Origin: Gordonia effusa NBRC 100432
GTDB taxonomy: Bacteria; Actinomycetota; Actinomycetes; Mycobacteriales; Mycobacteriaceae
Reading direction: 5' to 3'
DNA length: 64,000 bases
Assembly (NCBI RefSeq): GCF_000241305.1
Contig: NZ_BAEH01000046.1
Span: forward strand, 38,726-102,725
Shown here: piece after piece, positions 52,230-60,907 of the stretch
How positions within the stretch are numbered: position 1 is the first letter of the stretch
How the letters are laid out: every line of letters starts with the position of its first letter
The notes under the pieces: model-generated
Database searches by the model: none
Seen by the model: the letters and a program-made list of their open reading frames with translations, nothing else
What the model was told of the DNA's origin: nothing
Translations under genes and position numbers: made by a program

Positions 52230-52302
52230 CGCAAACCCGACCCGCGCGGACATTCCCGACCCAGATCGTGGGTCGGGAATGTCCGCTGGAGTCGGGTTTG
52301 CG
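52230..52302. terminator. Long palindrome (family 1) between convergent pepN and regulator gene
   Basis: The outer arms CGCAAACCCGAC/GTCGGGTTTGCG and the inner arms GCGGACATTCCCGACCC/GGGTCGGGAATGTCCGC surround a 7-nt loop. It lies 11 bp after pepN and 16 bp before the regulator's stop. Confidence 0.85.
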
Positions 52303-52318
52303 ATGAGGGACGGGGTGC

Positions 52319-53014
52319 TCAACTCCGCTTCCACCGGTAACGGATCTGCGGCCGGCCCGCGCTGCCGTACTCGGTCACCCTCGACACCGTTTGGTCATCG
52401 GCAAGACGTTCCAGGTACCGCCATGCCGTAACCCGCGAACTGCCCAGTGCCGCAGCGACTTCCGACGCGGTAAGACCGGCCTCGCTGTCGCGTACCGTCC
52501 GCCCGACGGCATCTTCGGTGGCCGCCGACGCCCCTTTCTTCGCGGTGCGTCGTTCATCGCTCGTGCGTAACTGCGCCAGCGCCCGATCCACGTCTCGCTG
52601 GCTCACCGCGTCGCCCCCGACGCCCATCGCCTCGCGATACCGCAAGTACTGCTCGATCTTGTCTTTGAACGCGGCGAAGGTAAACGGTTTAAGCAGGTAG
52701 AGCAGCACACCACGCGACATCGCGTCGCGGACCGACGCCAGGTCGCGCTGGGCGGTGATGGCGATGATGTCGGGTATCGGTGTCACACCTGACAAAGCCG
52801 ATGCCAGATCGACACCGCGCGCGTCGGGCAGACCAAGGTCGAGTAGGACCAGGTCGACCGGCGCGAGTGTGTGCGACGCTTCTGTCGCGATGCGCAATGC
52901 ACGCTGGGCCGTGGTCGCTTCGGCAATGACGTCAAATCCGCCGATCCGACCGAGATAGGCTCGATGGGCTTGTGCGATCAGCGGATCGTCTTCGACTATC
53001 AGCACCCGGATCAT
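52319..53014 (-). CDS. CitB/DcuR-type response regulator
   Basis: 231 residues: a receiver (RVLIVEDDPLIAQAHRAYL, Asp59 in LVLLDLGLPDARG, Lys in YLLKPFTFAAF) and a C-terminal helix-turn-helix (GLTASEVAAALGSSRVTAWRYLERLADDQTVSRVTEYGSAGRPQIRYRW). This layout is typical of regulators for citrate or C4-dicarboxylate uptake. It overlaps the sensor gene (ATGA). The divergent dctA gene is the likely target. Confidence 0.92.
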   Translation of the reverse strand: MIRVLIVEDDPLIAQAHRAYLGRIGGFDVIAEATTAQRALRIATEASHTLAPVDLVLLDLGLPDARGVDLASALSGVTPIPDIIAITAQRDLASVRDAMSRGVLLYLLKPFTFAAFKDKIEQYLRYREAMGVGGDAVSQRDVDRALAQLRTSDERRTAKKGASAATEDAVGRTVRDSEAGLTASEVAAALGSSRVTAWRYLERLADDQTVSRVTEYGSAGRPQIRYRWKRS

Positions 53015-54573
53015 TCGCTGTTCCGTTCTACCGCAGGTAGTTTCACTCGCACCACCGACCCGTAACTGTTCTCTGCCTCGATGGTGCCGCCGTGCCGCTG
53101 CACCACCCGCGCGACCAATGCGAGCCCTATTCCGCGTCCCGCCCCGTCGCCATCGGGCTTAGTGGAGTAGCCCCGACGCTGGGCTCGGGCAAACATTTCC
53201 GGGTCCATCCCCACTCCACTGTCGGCGACGACGATCTCCAGCCCTGACTGATCGCCGGTGATGCTCACCTCAACCCACGGATCGTCCGGGTCGGTCGCGT
53301 CGAGGGCATTGTCGACCAGATTGCCGACGACCGTGACCAGCTCCGGTGTGCTGAGTATTTGTGTTGCGGCGTCGGATAATTCCGAATCCTCGGTCACCGT
53401 GAGGACGATCCCGCGCTCACCAGCCTGCGCGACTTTACCCAGCAACAAGGCCACCAACGCCGGTTCAGCTACCGAATCGGTGAGTCGATCGATCAGCTGC
53501 TGCGACAAATCCAGCGAATCCGTTGCCAGTGCCACCGCGTCGCCTGTTCTCCCCAGTTCCACCAGCGTCACAATCGTGTGCAACCGATTGGCGGATTCGT
53601 GCGCCTGCGAACGCAGCGCCTCGGCGAACTTCGTCATCGAATCCAATTCGCCTGTGGTAGCTGCCAATTCGGTGCGATCACGGATCGTGACCACAGCGGA
53701 GCCGGGTTTGGTGGGCACCGGCATACGGTTGACGACCAGGACGCGAGCGCCATCGACGTAAAGCCGGTCGGATATCTCTTCGGCCCCGCCGCTGAGGAAA
53801 TCAGGCAGGTCGGACACGTCGGTGTCGACATCGATAGCGAGTAGACGGCGCGCTTCGTCGTTAATCAGGACCGGACGACCTTTTTCGGTCACAACCAGCC
53901 CTTCGCGGACCGCGCGCAGTACCGCGTCGTGGTGTTCATACATATGCCGAAGTTCCTGCGGGGCAAGGCCTCCGGTATCGCGGCTGATCCGGCGGCGGAG
54001 AATCCACAAACCGACCAGGGCGCAGATGAGTAACGCACCGGCCAGCGCGGCGATCAACGGGATCTGCGACTGCCAACTGCGGCTGAGACTATCGGTGGTA
54101 ATCCCCACCGAGACCAGGCCAACAATCGCTCCGGTCCCGGCCCGGATCGGTACCACCGTGCGGATCGACGGTCCCAAGGTTCCGCGATAGGTCTCGGTGA
54201 AGATCTCGCCGCGCAGCGGTGCCTCGACGTTGCCGAGATAGTGCCCGCCAATGTACGACGGGTTCGGGTGGGTGTAGCGGATGCCGTCACGGTTCATGAT
54301 GGTGATGAATCCGACGCCGGTCCGCGCGCGAATACCCTCCGCCATCGGCTGCAGAATCGACGTCGGGTCGTCCGACGCCAGCGCGCGCGCCGTCGACGGC
54401 GCTGCCGCGACACTGACCGCCACCGCACTTACCTTCTCGCGGGCCTCGAGTCGACCGTCGGCGCGGGCATCAAGCGTCGCCAACACGCCTGCCGCGAGCA
54501 CCAGCACCACGACAACCGACAGTGCGATCAGCATCGCTTGACCGGCCAAGCTCGACGGCATCAGCCTGCGCAT
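53011..54573 (-). CDS. CitA/DcuS-type sensor histidine kinase
   Basis: 520 residues. There are two membrane helices (AMLIALSVVVVLVLAAGVLAT and IPLIAALAGALLICALVGLWIL). Between them lies an extracellular PAS-like sensor with TIMNRDGIRYTHPNPSYIGGHYLG and TVVPIRAGTGAIVGLVSVGI. A cytosolic PAS, a Spo0B-like dimerisation helix (FAEALRSQAHESANRLHTIVTLVELGR) and a HATPase (NLVDNALDATDPDDPWVEV, DSGVGMDPEM, GRGIGLALVARVVQRHGG) follow. It probably senses a carboxylate outside the cell. The start MRRLMPSSLAGQ is preferred over a longer reading to 54606. Confidence 0.92.
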   Translation of the reverse strand: MRRLMPSSLAGQAMLIALSVVVVLVLAAGVLATLDARADGRLEAREKVSAVAVSVAAAPSTARALASDDPTSILQPMAEGIRARTGVGFITIMNRDGIRYTHPNPSYIGGHYLGNVEAPLRGEIFTETYRGTLGPSIRTVVPIRAGTGAIVGLVSVGITTDSLSRSWQSQIPLIAALAGALLICALVGLWILRRRISRDTGGLAPQELRHMYEHHDAVLRAVREGLVVTEKGRPVLINDEARRLLAIDVDTDVSDLPDFLSGGAEEISDRLYVDGARVLVVNRMPVPTKPGSAVVTIRDRTELAATTGELDSMTKFAEALRSQAHESANRLHTIVTLVELGRTGDAVALATDSLDLSQQLIDRLTDSVAEPALVALLLGKVAQAGERGIVLTVTEDSELSDAATQILSTPELVTVVGNLVDNALDATDPDDPWVEVSITGDQSGLEIVVADSGVGMDPEMFARAQRRGYSTKPDGDGAGRGIGLALVARVVQRHGGTIEAENSYGSVVRVKLPAVERNSE

Positions 54574-54718
54574 TCTCACCTCCAACCGGGCATCGGTCTG
54601 TATCAAGTCGTGAACGAAATGAAATCAATGGTGACGTGGGTCACCCCTTTCCCCCACAATTCATACTCGTTGATCGTTCCACATCCCGTGGCCGTTCCCG
54701 ATGCGAAAGAGGCGCCCC

Positions 54719-56092
54719 ATGACCGCACCACCCCCGCCTACCGACGACCAGTCGGCACCGCCAACCGGTAAGAAGCGCGACCGCACCCACTGGCTCTATA
54801 TCGCCGTGATCATCGCGGTCATCGGCGGTGTGGTGGTTGGCTTGCTGTTCCCCGAATTCGGCAAAGACGTCGGCATTCTGGGCACCCTCTTCGTCAATCT
54901 GATCAAGATGATGATCGCGCCGGTGATCTTCTGCACCATCGTGCTGGGGATCGGATCGGTCCGTAAGGCCGCGACCGTCGGCAAGGTCGGCGGCCTCGCC
55001 TTCGTCTACTTCCTGGTCATGTCGACGATCGCACTGGCTATCGGGTTGGTCGTCGGCAATCTGATCAAACCCGGTGAGGGACTGAATATTTCGTCGATGT
55101 CTGGCAAGGGTGCCGAACTCGCGGAGAAGGCCCACGAGGCCGGTGGCACCTGGGACTTCATCCAGGGCATCATTCCGGAAACGATGATCTCGGCACTGAC
55201 CGGCGGCAGCGTGCTGCAGGCACTATTCGTCGCGCTGCTTGTCGGCTTCGCGGTGCAGGCGATGGGAAAAACAGGCGAGCCGATTCTAGTCGCGGTGACC
55301 TACTTCCAGAAGCTCGTATTCAAGGTACTGACCATGGTTCTGTGGGTCGCTCCGATTGGCGCGTTCGGCGCGATCGCCAGCGTCGTCGGACAGACGGGTT
55401 GGGCTGCCGTGCAACAACTTCTGACGCTGATGCTGGCGTTCTACATCACCTGCATCATCTTCGTGTTCGGCGTGTTGGGTGTCATCCTGCGAACCTCGGC
55501 CGGTGTGTCGATCTTCAAACTCGCTCGGTACCTGGCTCGCGAATACCTGCTTATCGTGGCGACATCGTCATCGGAGTCCGCACTCCCCCGGCTGATCGCC
55601 AAGATGGAACATCTCGGCGTCGAGAAGACCACCGTCGGGGTCGTCGTGCCCACTGGCTACTCGTTCAACCTCGACGGCACCGCCATCTACCTCACAATGG
55701 CGTCGATCTTCATCGCCGATGCCATGGGTGATCCGCTGTCGATCGGTGAGCAGGTCGGTTTGTTGGCGTTCATGATCATCGCGTCTAAGGGAGCGGCGGG
55801 CGTCAGCGGCGCTGGGCTGGCCACCCTCGCCGGCGGCTTGCAGGCACACCGGCCAGAAATGCTCGATGGCGTTGGCCTTATCGTTGGCATCGACCGCTTC
55901 ATGTCCGAAGCGCGGGCACTAACCAACTTCTCCGGTAATGCCGTGGCCACGCTGCTCGTTGGCTCATGGACGCACACGATCGACTCGCAGCGCGTCGACG
56001 ACGTCTTGTCGGGACGACTTCCGTTCGATGAGTCCGACATGGTTGACGACACTCCAATCGAGACACCGAAAACACTGGCCGCCGCCCACTGA
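54719..56092 (+). CDS. dctA: DctA-type C4-dicarboxylate:cation symporter (DAACS family)
   Basis: 457 residues with about eight membrane segments and the two re-entrant hairpins. Signatures are FVNLIKMMIAPVIFCTIVLGIGSV, SSSESALPRLIAKMEHLGV (serine-rich hairpin), PTGYSFNLDGTAIYLTMASIFIADAMG and GIDRFMSEARALTNFSGNAVATLLV. It imports succinate, fumarate, malate or related dicarboxylates. The start at 54719 has AGAGG upstream. It is divergent from the CitA/CitB-type pair, which points to substrate-induced control. The C-terminal tail is acidic. Confidence 0.93.
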   Translation: MTAPPPPTDDQSAPPTGKKRDRTHWLYIAVIIAVIGGVVVGLLFPEFGKDVGILGTLFVNLIKMMIAPVIFCTIVLGIGSVRKAATVGKVGGLAFVYFLVMSTIALAIGLVVGNLIKPGEGLNISSMSGKGAELAEKAHEAGGTWDFIQGIIPETMISALTGGSVLQALFVALLVGFAVQAMGKTGEPILVAVTYFQKLVFKVLTMVLWVAPIGAFGAIASVVGQTGWAAVQQLLTLMLAFYITCIIFVFGVLGVILRTSAGVSIFKLARYLAREYLLIVATSSSESALPRLIAKMEHLGVEKTTVGVVVPTGYSFNLDGTAIYLTMASIFIADAMGDPLSIGEQVGLLAFMIIASKGAAGVSGAGLATLAGGLQAHRPEMLDGVGLIVGIDRFMSEARALTNFSGNAVATLLVGSWTHTIDSQRVDDVLSGRLPFDESDMVDDTPIETPKTLAAAH

Positions 56093-56104
56093 CGTCCCGA
56101 CGAA

Positions 56105-56142
56105 AACTCAGGCCCGGCACCTCGTGGTGCCGGGCCTGAGTT
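56105..56142. terminator. Terminator hairpin after dctA
   Basis: AACTCAGGCCCGGCACC and GGTGCCGGGCCTGAGTT are perfect arms (17 bp) around TCGT. It lies 13 bp after dctA and 16 bp before the convergent DUF5130 stop. Confidence 0.9.
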
Positions 56143-56157
56143 CGGGAAATTCGTGGG

Positions 56158-56631
56158 TCAGGGTGCGACGGCAGCGGTTGCCATCACTCGCAATGCCGCG
56201 ATGAGCCCGTCGATGAGTTCACCATTGCGGAACGCGGGCACCGCGGCGGTCACGCCGAGCTGCGCGACGCGATCGTTGACGCGGCCAGCGACGGCACTGC
56301 CCGAAACGATGGCGATGTCTTTGCTGTTTGGCGAGACCGCGATGAGCGCGCCGTGAGCCGGCTCAGGCGCGTTGGCCAGCTGCGCACGCGCTCCTGCGAC
56401 CGGATCGTCGCCGAGGTCGCCGATATAGATCGAGAATCGCACCAGCGCTTTTTCGCTCGCGTCCTTCAACGCGTCGTCGAGGCCGATGAGTTCGTCCTTG
56501 CTGAACGGCGGCGTGGTTGGGGCGTCGCCCGGCTGGCGCGCCGCGGAAATGCGGCCACTGTTGGTCACTACCGTGCCCTCGGGCAACGACGACGGGTCTA
56601 CGGCAACTACCGCGTGATCACCACTTGCCAT
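56158..56631 (-). CDS. DUF5130 family protein (Rv2468c-like)
   Basis: 157 residues. The start MASGDHAVVAVDPSSLPEGTVVTNSGRIS is followed by a TPM/DUF5130-like domain (KALVRFSIYIGDLGDDPVAGARAQLANAPEPAHGALIAVSPNSKDIAIVSG). No membrane segment or signal peptide is seen. It sits in the Rv2468c position between pepN and the HNH gene and overlaps ctaJ by 14 nt. The function is unknown; the TPM-like fold is found in envelope-stress and photosystem-repair proteins. Confidence 0.75.
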   Translation of the reverse strand: MASGDHAVVAVDPSSLPEGTVVTNSGRISAARQPGDAPTTPPFSKDELIGLDDALKDASEKALVRFSIYIGDLGDDPVAGARAQLANAPEPAHGALIAVSPNSKDIAIVSGSAVAGRVNDRVAQLGVTAAVPAFRNGELIDGLIAALRVMATAAVAP

Positions 56632-56866
56632 TTGCTGCTCCTCCGTCCACATCCGTCTCCTCGCCATGGGTGGCCAGTGCCATCGGCGCGATCTCGGTTG
56701 CGCTGAACAGCAATGGGGCCTGCGTCCACTGTTCGCCGAGCTTGTACTGCTGTACGGCCGGGTACTTCACGCCGCCCGAGAAGATCATCGAGGCAACACA
56801 CAGTGCGACGGCCACGAGCACCAAGATGGTGATCGGTAGGCCGATGGGAACAATGAGGTCTTCCAT
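56618..56866 (-). CDS. ctaJ: Small membrane protein, probable aa3-oxidase subunit CtaJ
   Basis: 82 residues with one membrane helix (ITILVLVAVALCVASMIFSGGV) then YPAVQQYKLGEQWTQAPLLFSATEIAP. As I recall, CtaJ, an accessory subunit of the mycobacterial bcc-aa3 supercomplex, is encoded at this place (MSMEG_4693) and has this look. It is in an operon with DUF5130. The identification is by size, topology and synteny. Confidence 0.6.
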   Translation of the reverse strand: MEDLIVPIGLPITILVLVAVALCVASMIFSGGVKYPAVQQYKLGEQWTQAPLLFSATEIAPMALATHGEETDVDGGAANGKW

Positions 56867-57013
56867 CGTCCACCCTTCGGAGTCGTTATGGGTTCACATC
56901 GTCGCGAACGGATGATTGGCACACCGTCTACGACAGAACATCGTAGTTAATCTATCCCAAAGTTCCCAGCACGATGCACGAAGGGTCACTCAGCGTCGAG
57001 TCGCCCGGTCGGA

Positions 57014-57637
57014 TCAGGCCGCACCAGCGTCAATATATGGCTCCCATGTTGGGTCGATGTCCTTGACCGAGGCGATTAGCCGCCAATGCCGACCACGCGG
57101 GGCGACTGGCTGAACGGCCAGACGCCAACCCAATTCACTCAACAATCGGTCCGCCTTGCGGTGGTTACAACCCGAGCAACAGGCCACGCAGTTGTCCCAC
57201 GTGTTTCGACCGCCCCGACTGCGCGGAATCACATGATCGATCGTGGTCGCTTTGGCGCCGCAGTATCCGCAACGCGAACTATCGCGGTACATCAGGGCGG
57301 CCCGCGTCATCGGGATGACCGCGCGATAGGGCACCCGCACGTAGCTGGTCAGCCGGATCACCGACGGCGTAGGCAGCGAAACCTCGGCCGAATGCAGTCC
57401 CCCATCCGCGCCGTAGTCACCATGAATGATCTCGGCGCGTTCGCGCAAAACAAGCACGACGGCACGCCGAATGGTGACGACGGTCAACGGCTCGTAGGTG
57501 GCGTTGAGCAGAAGTACCTTCTGCCGCCCCCACGCGCTCCGTTCCCAAGAAGCACTTCGCACGTCTTGTCCTCCACGTTTGCGCAAGTCGGGAAATTCCT
57601 GATCCCAAACTGTTGGACGCCAACCATCGAAACACAT
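57014..57637 (-). CDS. HNH endonuclease-family protein (Rv2469c-like)
   Basis: 207 residues from MCFDGWRPTVW. The conserved block VLLLNATYEPLTVVTIRRAVVLVLRERAEI is followed by the HNH domain CGYCGAKATTIDHVIPRSRGGRNTWDNCVACCSGCNHRKADR, with CxxC zinc pairs and the DH/N catalytic residues. These chromosomal HNH genes are conserved in actinobacteria at this place, but their substrate is unknown to me. The start is uncertain: readings extend to 57751, which would overlap the divergent glbO start. Confidence 0.85.
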   Translation of the reverse strand: MCFDGWRPTVWDQEFPDLRKRGGQDVRSASWERSAWGRQKVLLLNATYEPLTVVTIRRAVVLVLRERAEIIHGDYGADGGLHSAEVSLPTPSVIRLTSYVRVPYRAVIPMTRAALMYRDSSRCGYCGAKATTIDHVIPRSRGGRNTWDNCVACCSGCNHRKADRLLSELGWRLAVQPVAPRGRHWRLIASVKDIDPTWEPYIDAGAA

Positions 57638-57743
57638 CTGAGCTCGTCGGGCACGACAATTCTTCGTGTCGTCGCAGGTCGGTTGTGTGAACACCGAGTA
57701 GCGAAACTCTCCCGAACCAGCGACGCCCGGCGGAAGTGACACA

Positions 57744-58169
57744 ATGGCCAACGTGAGTCAGCCCAACCCCCAGCCCGCGTCCACGCCGGCCACTTTCTAC
57801 GAGGAGGTCGGCGGGGCGCCTACTTTTGCCCAGCTCACCGCCCGCTTCTACGAAGAGGTCGCCAAAGACGAGCTCTTGCGACCGTTGTATCCCGAGGAGG
57901 ATCTGGGCCCAGCCGAACGTCGGCTGCGGATGTTTCTCGAACAGTATTGGGGCGGTCCGCACACATATTCCGACGAACGCGGACATCCACGTCTACGCAT
58001 GCGTCACGTGCCCTTCCACGTCGGCCCGCTGGAGCGCGACGCCTGGCTGCGGTGCATGCATATCGCGATCGGGTCGATCGATGCTGCAACCCTCGACGAC
58101 GACCATCGCACCGCGTTGATCAACTACATGGAGATGGCCGCCAACTCACTGGTGAACAGCCCCCTATAG
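57744..58169 (+). CDS. glbO: Group II truncated hemoglobin (GlbO)
   Basis: 141 residues with the trHbO pattern: [46 protein letters not shown], and the proximal heme His in [11 protein letters not shown], then [13 protein letters not shown] with the conserved Trp. It binds O2 and may serve in respiration or detoxification near the membrane. The stop is 9 bp before the aglA start. Confidence 0.95.
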   Translation: MANVSQPNPQPASTPATFYEEVGGAPTFAQLTARFYEEVAKDELLRPLYPEEDLGPAERRLRMFLEQYWGGPHTYSDERGHPRLRMRHVPFHVGPLERDAWLRCMHIAIGSIDAATLDDDHRTALINYMEMAANSLVNSPL

Positions 58170-58170
58170 T
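58165..58170 (+). promoter_or_regulatory. Candidate -10 box for aglA
   Basis: TATAGT overlaps the glbO stop codon and lies 8 nt before the ATG at 58179. It suggests that aglA can be transcribed on its own as a leaderless or near-leaderless message. Confidence 0.4.
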
Positions 58171-58178
58171 TGAGTCCC

Positions 58179-59849
58179 ATGAGCAACGTGGTCCCCAGCA
58201 AGAACACCGGATCAAGTGACCTTGCTGCCCGAACAACCGACGAAACCTCCCGTATAGCTTCACAATTGGACGACAGCAGCACCTGGTGGCGTAACGCCGT
58301 GGTGTACCAGATCTATCCTCGCTCGTTCGCCGACGGCAACGGCGACGGCATAGGCGATCTGGGTGGCGTCATCAATCGATTGGGCTATCTCGAATTGCTC
58401 GGCGTCGATGCGATTTGGCTCAGCCCAATCATGACGTCACCGATGGCCGACCACGGCTACGACGTCGCCAACCCACGCGACGTCGACCCGCTGTTCGGCG
58501 ACCTCGCGACCTTCGACGCACTCGTCGCCGCCGCTCACGATCGCGATATCCGCGTGACGATGGACCTCGTCCCCAACCACACCAGTGATCAGCACCCGTG
58601 GTTCGCCGCCGCGCTTGCCGCCGGGCCAGGGTCGCCTGAGCGTGATCGCTACATCTTCCGCGACGGTCTCGGCCCCGACGGCTCGCTGCCCCCGAACAAC
58701 TGGCCGAGCGTGTTCGGCGGTCCGGCCTGGACCCGCGTCATCGAGTCTGACGGCACCCCGGGACAGTGGTACCTGCATATCTTCGCCCGCGAACAGCCCG
58801 ATCTGAACTGGGACAACCCCGAGGTATTCGACGATCTGGCGAAAACCCTCCGTTTCTGGCTCAACCGCGGTGTCGACGGTTTCCGCATCGACGTTGCCCA
58901 TGGCATGGCCAAACCGCAGGGCCTGCCCGACATGGATCTGACCTCGGTCGGCCTCCTGTCCAACGACGACAACGACCTGCGCTTCAACAATTCGGGCGTA
59001 CACGCGATCCACCGCAAGATCCGCGAAGTGATGGACGACTATCCGGCTGCCGCCAATGTCGGCGAGATCTGGGTCGACGACAACACCGCCTTCGCCGAGT
59101 ACATCCGCCCAGACGAGTTGCACCTCGGGTTCAATTTCCGTCTCGCCAAGGCAGAATTCGAGATCAATCAGATCCGCGGCGCGATCGACAACGCACTGGA
59201 GTCGGTCGCATCGGTCCGCGGCGTTCCCACCTGGACACTGTCCAACCATGACGTCGAGCGGGAGGTCACCCGCTATGCCGAGGGCGGTGATCTGCGCGTC
59301 GGTATCGACCGTGCTCGGGCGATGGCATTGGTCGAGTTCGCATTGCCCGGCTCGATCTTCATCTACAACGGTGAGGAACTCGGCCTGCCCAACGTCGACC
59401 TGCCCGATGACGTTCTGCAGGACCCGGTTTGGGAACGATCAGGCCACACCGAACGGGGTCGCGACGGCTGCCGAGTGCCGCTGCCGTGGGAAGGCACCGA
59501 GCCTCCGTTCGCCTTCAGCAGTTCACCCAACACCTGGCTCCCCATCCCGGCGTCCTGGGCATCGCTCACCGTCGAAGCACAACTGGAGGATGTCGACTCA
59601 ACTCTGTCGCTATACCGCCGAGCCATCGAATTGCGTTTCGAGAGAAGAGAACTCGATAGCGACGAGATCGAATGGTATGGCGCGCCAGAGGGATGTCTTG
59701 CCTTCCGACGCGTCGGCGGGCATCTAGTGTGCGCGCTGAACACCAACGCCCATCCGGTTGCCCTGCCACCCGGCGAGGTGTTGCTGACCAGCGCCCCGCT
59801 GATCGACGGACAGCTGGCGCCAAACGCGGCGGCGTGGCTGGCGGGCTAG
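58179..59849 (+). CDS. aglA: Alpha-glucosidase (GH13 family, AglA-type)
   Basis: 556 residues. It has the GH13 barrel with VVYQIYPRSFADGNGDGIGDLGG (about 42), DLVPNHTSDQHPWF, the nucleophile Asp in GFRIDVAHGMA (about 240), the acid/base Glu in ANVGEIWVDD (about 292) and the transition-state Asp in TLSNHDVERE (about 352), then a C-terminal beta domain. It hydrolyses alpha-1,4 or alpha-1,6 gluco-oligosaccharides and perhaps sucrose- or trehalose-like sugars. It follows glbO as in mycobacteria (Rv2471). It has its own -10 box. Confidence 0.93.
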   Translation: MSNVVPSKNTGSSDLAARTTDETSRIASQLDDSSTWWRNAVVYQIYPRSFADGNGDGIGDLGGVINRLGYLELLGVDAIWLSPIMTSPMADHGYDVANPRDVDPLFGDLATFDALVAAAHDRDIRVTMDLVPNHTSDQHPWFAAALAAGPGSPERDRYIFRDGLGPDGSLPPNNWPSVFGGPAWTRVIESDGTPGQWYLHIFAREQPDLNWDNPEVFDDLAKTLRFWLNRGVDGFRIDVAHGMAKPQGLPDMDLTSVGLLSNDDNDLRFNNSGVHAIHRKIREVMDDYPAAANVGEIWVDDNTAFAEYIRPDELHLGFNFRLAKAEFEINQIRGAIDNALESVASVRGVPTWTLSNHDVEREVTRYAEGGDLRVGIDRARAMALVEFALPGSIFIYNGEELGLPNVDLPDDVLQDPVWERSGHTERGRDGCRVPLPWEGTEPPFAFSSSPNTWLPIPASWASLTVEAQLEDVDSTLSLYRRAIELRFERRELDSDEIEWYGAPEGCLAFRRVGGHLVCALNTNAHPVALPPGEVLLTSAPLIDGQLAPNAAAWLAG

Positions 59850-59869
59850 GTTCGCGGACAGGCCGAAGC

Positions 59870-59936
59870 TCCTACGGCATCGAGCGCAATATACGGCGTC
59901 GGCGAGTGCCGCATTTGACGATCCATGCCGTACTTG
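59870..59936. repeat. Degenerate palindrome (family 2) between aglA and the DUF559-type gene
   Basis: The left arm CCTACGGCATCGAGCGCAAT and a right arm containing GATCCATGCCGTAC pair imperfectly. The arms resemble those of the palindrome at 60908-60971. The element lies between convergent gene ends. Confidence 0.55.
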
Positions 59937-59954
59937 CGGTCTGGCGACCGGCCA

Positions 59955-60863
59955 TTACTGTCTCGCTAGGCTCTGCCGAAGCCGCGGGACAACATAGCCT
60001 CGCTCGAGATCTCTCCATATCCACCTCACCACGTCGAACCCACGCGACCGAAGCAAGTCCTCTCGGATCTTCTCCTCGACGATGACATCGGACGATTCCT
60101 GATCTTCGCGCACTAGTTTGGTGTACTTCTTGATGCCATCGAACTCGCCAATCGTATTGTCGGGCAACAGAAAATCCGTGAAGAATGTCCGCCCGTCGAT
60201 AAGGAACTTCTGTTGCAGTATCGGCGGCGGCAGATGCGCCAGAATCATCTGGGCCCGACTCCACGACTCACCGACGCTAGCGGACAGGCCACTCGCCAAC
60301 GGCAGAGCCCTCCGCGCTACCGCAATGCCCCGGCGTCGGCGCCGCTGAAGAATATCCGACATCATTTCGCGATCGGCGCCGAGCCGCAAAGCTGAGTCGA
60401 ATACCGTCAGGGCCGCTTCGAAATTTCCTTGACAGGCGACATCAACCGCGGTGCGCTCTTTGGTCGTCATCAACACGTCGTCGACAACCACCAACTCGTC
60501 ATCGTCGAGTGGCCCCGGGGTGCGTGTGACGAAGGGCGCGGATATTGCCGTATGTCGCGAAATTCGTGAAGTGCACCTGTTCAAAATCCGCGTTCAACAG
60601 TTCCATACCGTGCACGGCGGCAGCCGATTGATGACTGAGCACCGACGTCGGGCCTCGCGACGCCGGCGTCTCGGACGCGACTAGCCGGTGCCATTCCGCC
60701 GGAAACACCGCTGCTCTGGACGGCGCAGATAGATCCCCGGTGCAAGTTTCGAGAGATGCCTCGTCTTCGATGCGGCGCGTTTGAGCTGCGCATCGGTTAG
60801 TCCGTACGCCAAAGCCGCCGAGCGGAACACAAAGCCGTGGGCGTCGAATGGAATTTCCGGCAT
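59955..60863 (-). pseudogene. DUF559-type protein gene with two compensating frameshifts
   Basis: Three pieces join to one recognisable protein of about 300 residues. (1) An N-terminal winged-helix (AbiEi-like) start, MPEIPFDAHGFVFRSAALAYGLTDAQLKRAASKTRHLSKLAPGIYLRRPEQ. (2) A middle part in another frame, AVFPAEWHRLVASETP...VLSHQSAAAVHGMELLNADFEQVHFTN. (3) A C-terminal part back in the first frame, PLDDDELVVVDDVLMTTKERTAVDVAC... ending in a nuclease-like fold (IGEFDGIKKYTKLV, EEKIREDLLRSRGFDVVRW). The shifts fall near 60705-60720 and at CCCCGGGG (60511-60518). Either the gene is dead or the sequence has two errors. Proteins of this kind are common, often variable, accessory genes in actinobacteria. 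Confidence 0.8.
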
Positions 60864-60907
60864 AGAGATTGGACGCACGCCGCCGTGCATTTGGTTCCAC
60901 CAAATCT

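Noticed and set aside
59955..60863. AbiE-type toxin-antitoxin system.
   Set aside because: The N-terminus resembles an AbiEi winged helix, but the C-terminus is DUF559-like and there is no AbiEii nucleotidyltransferase partner.
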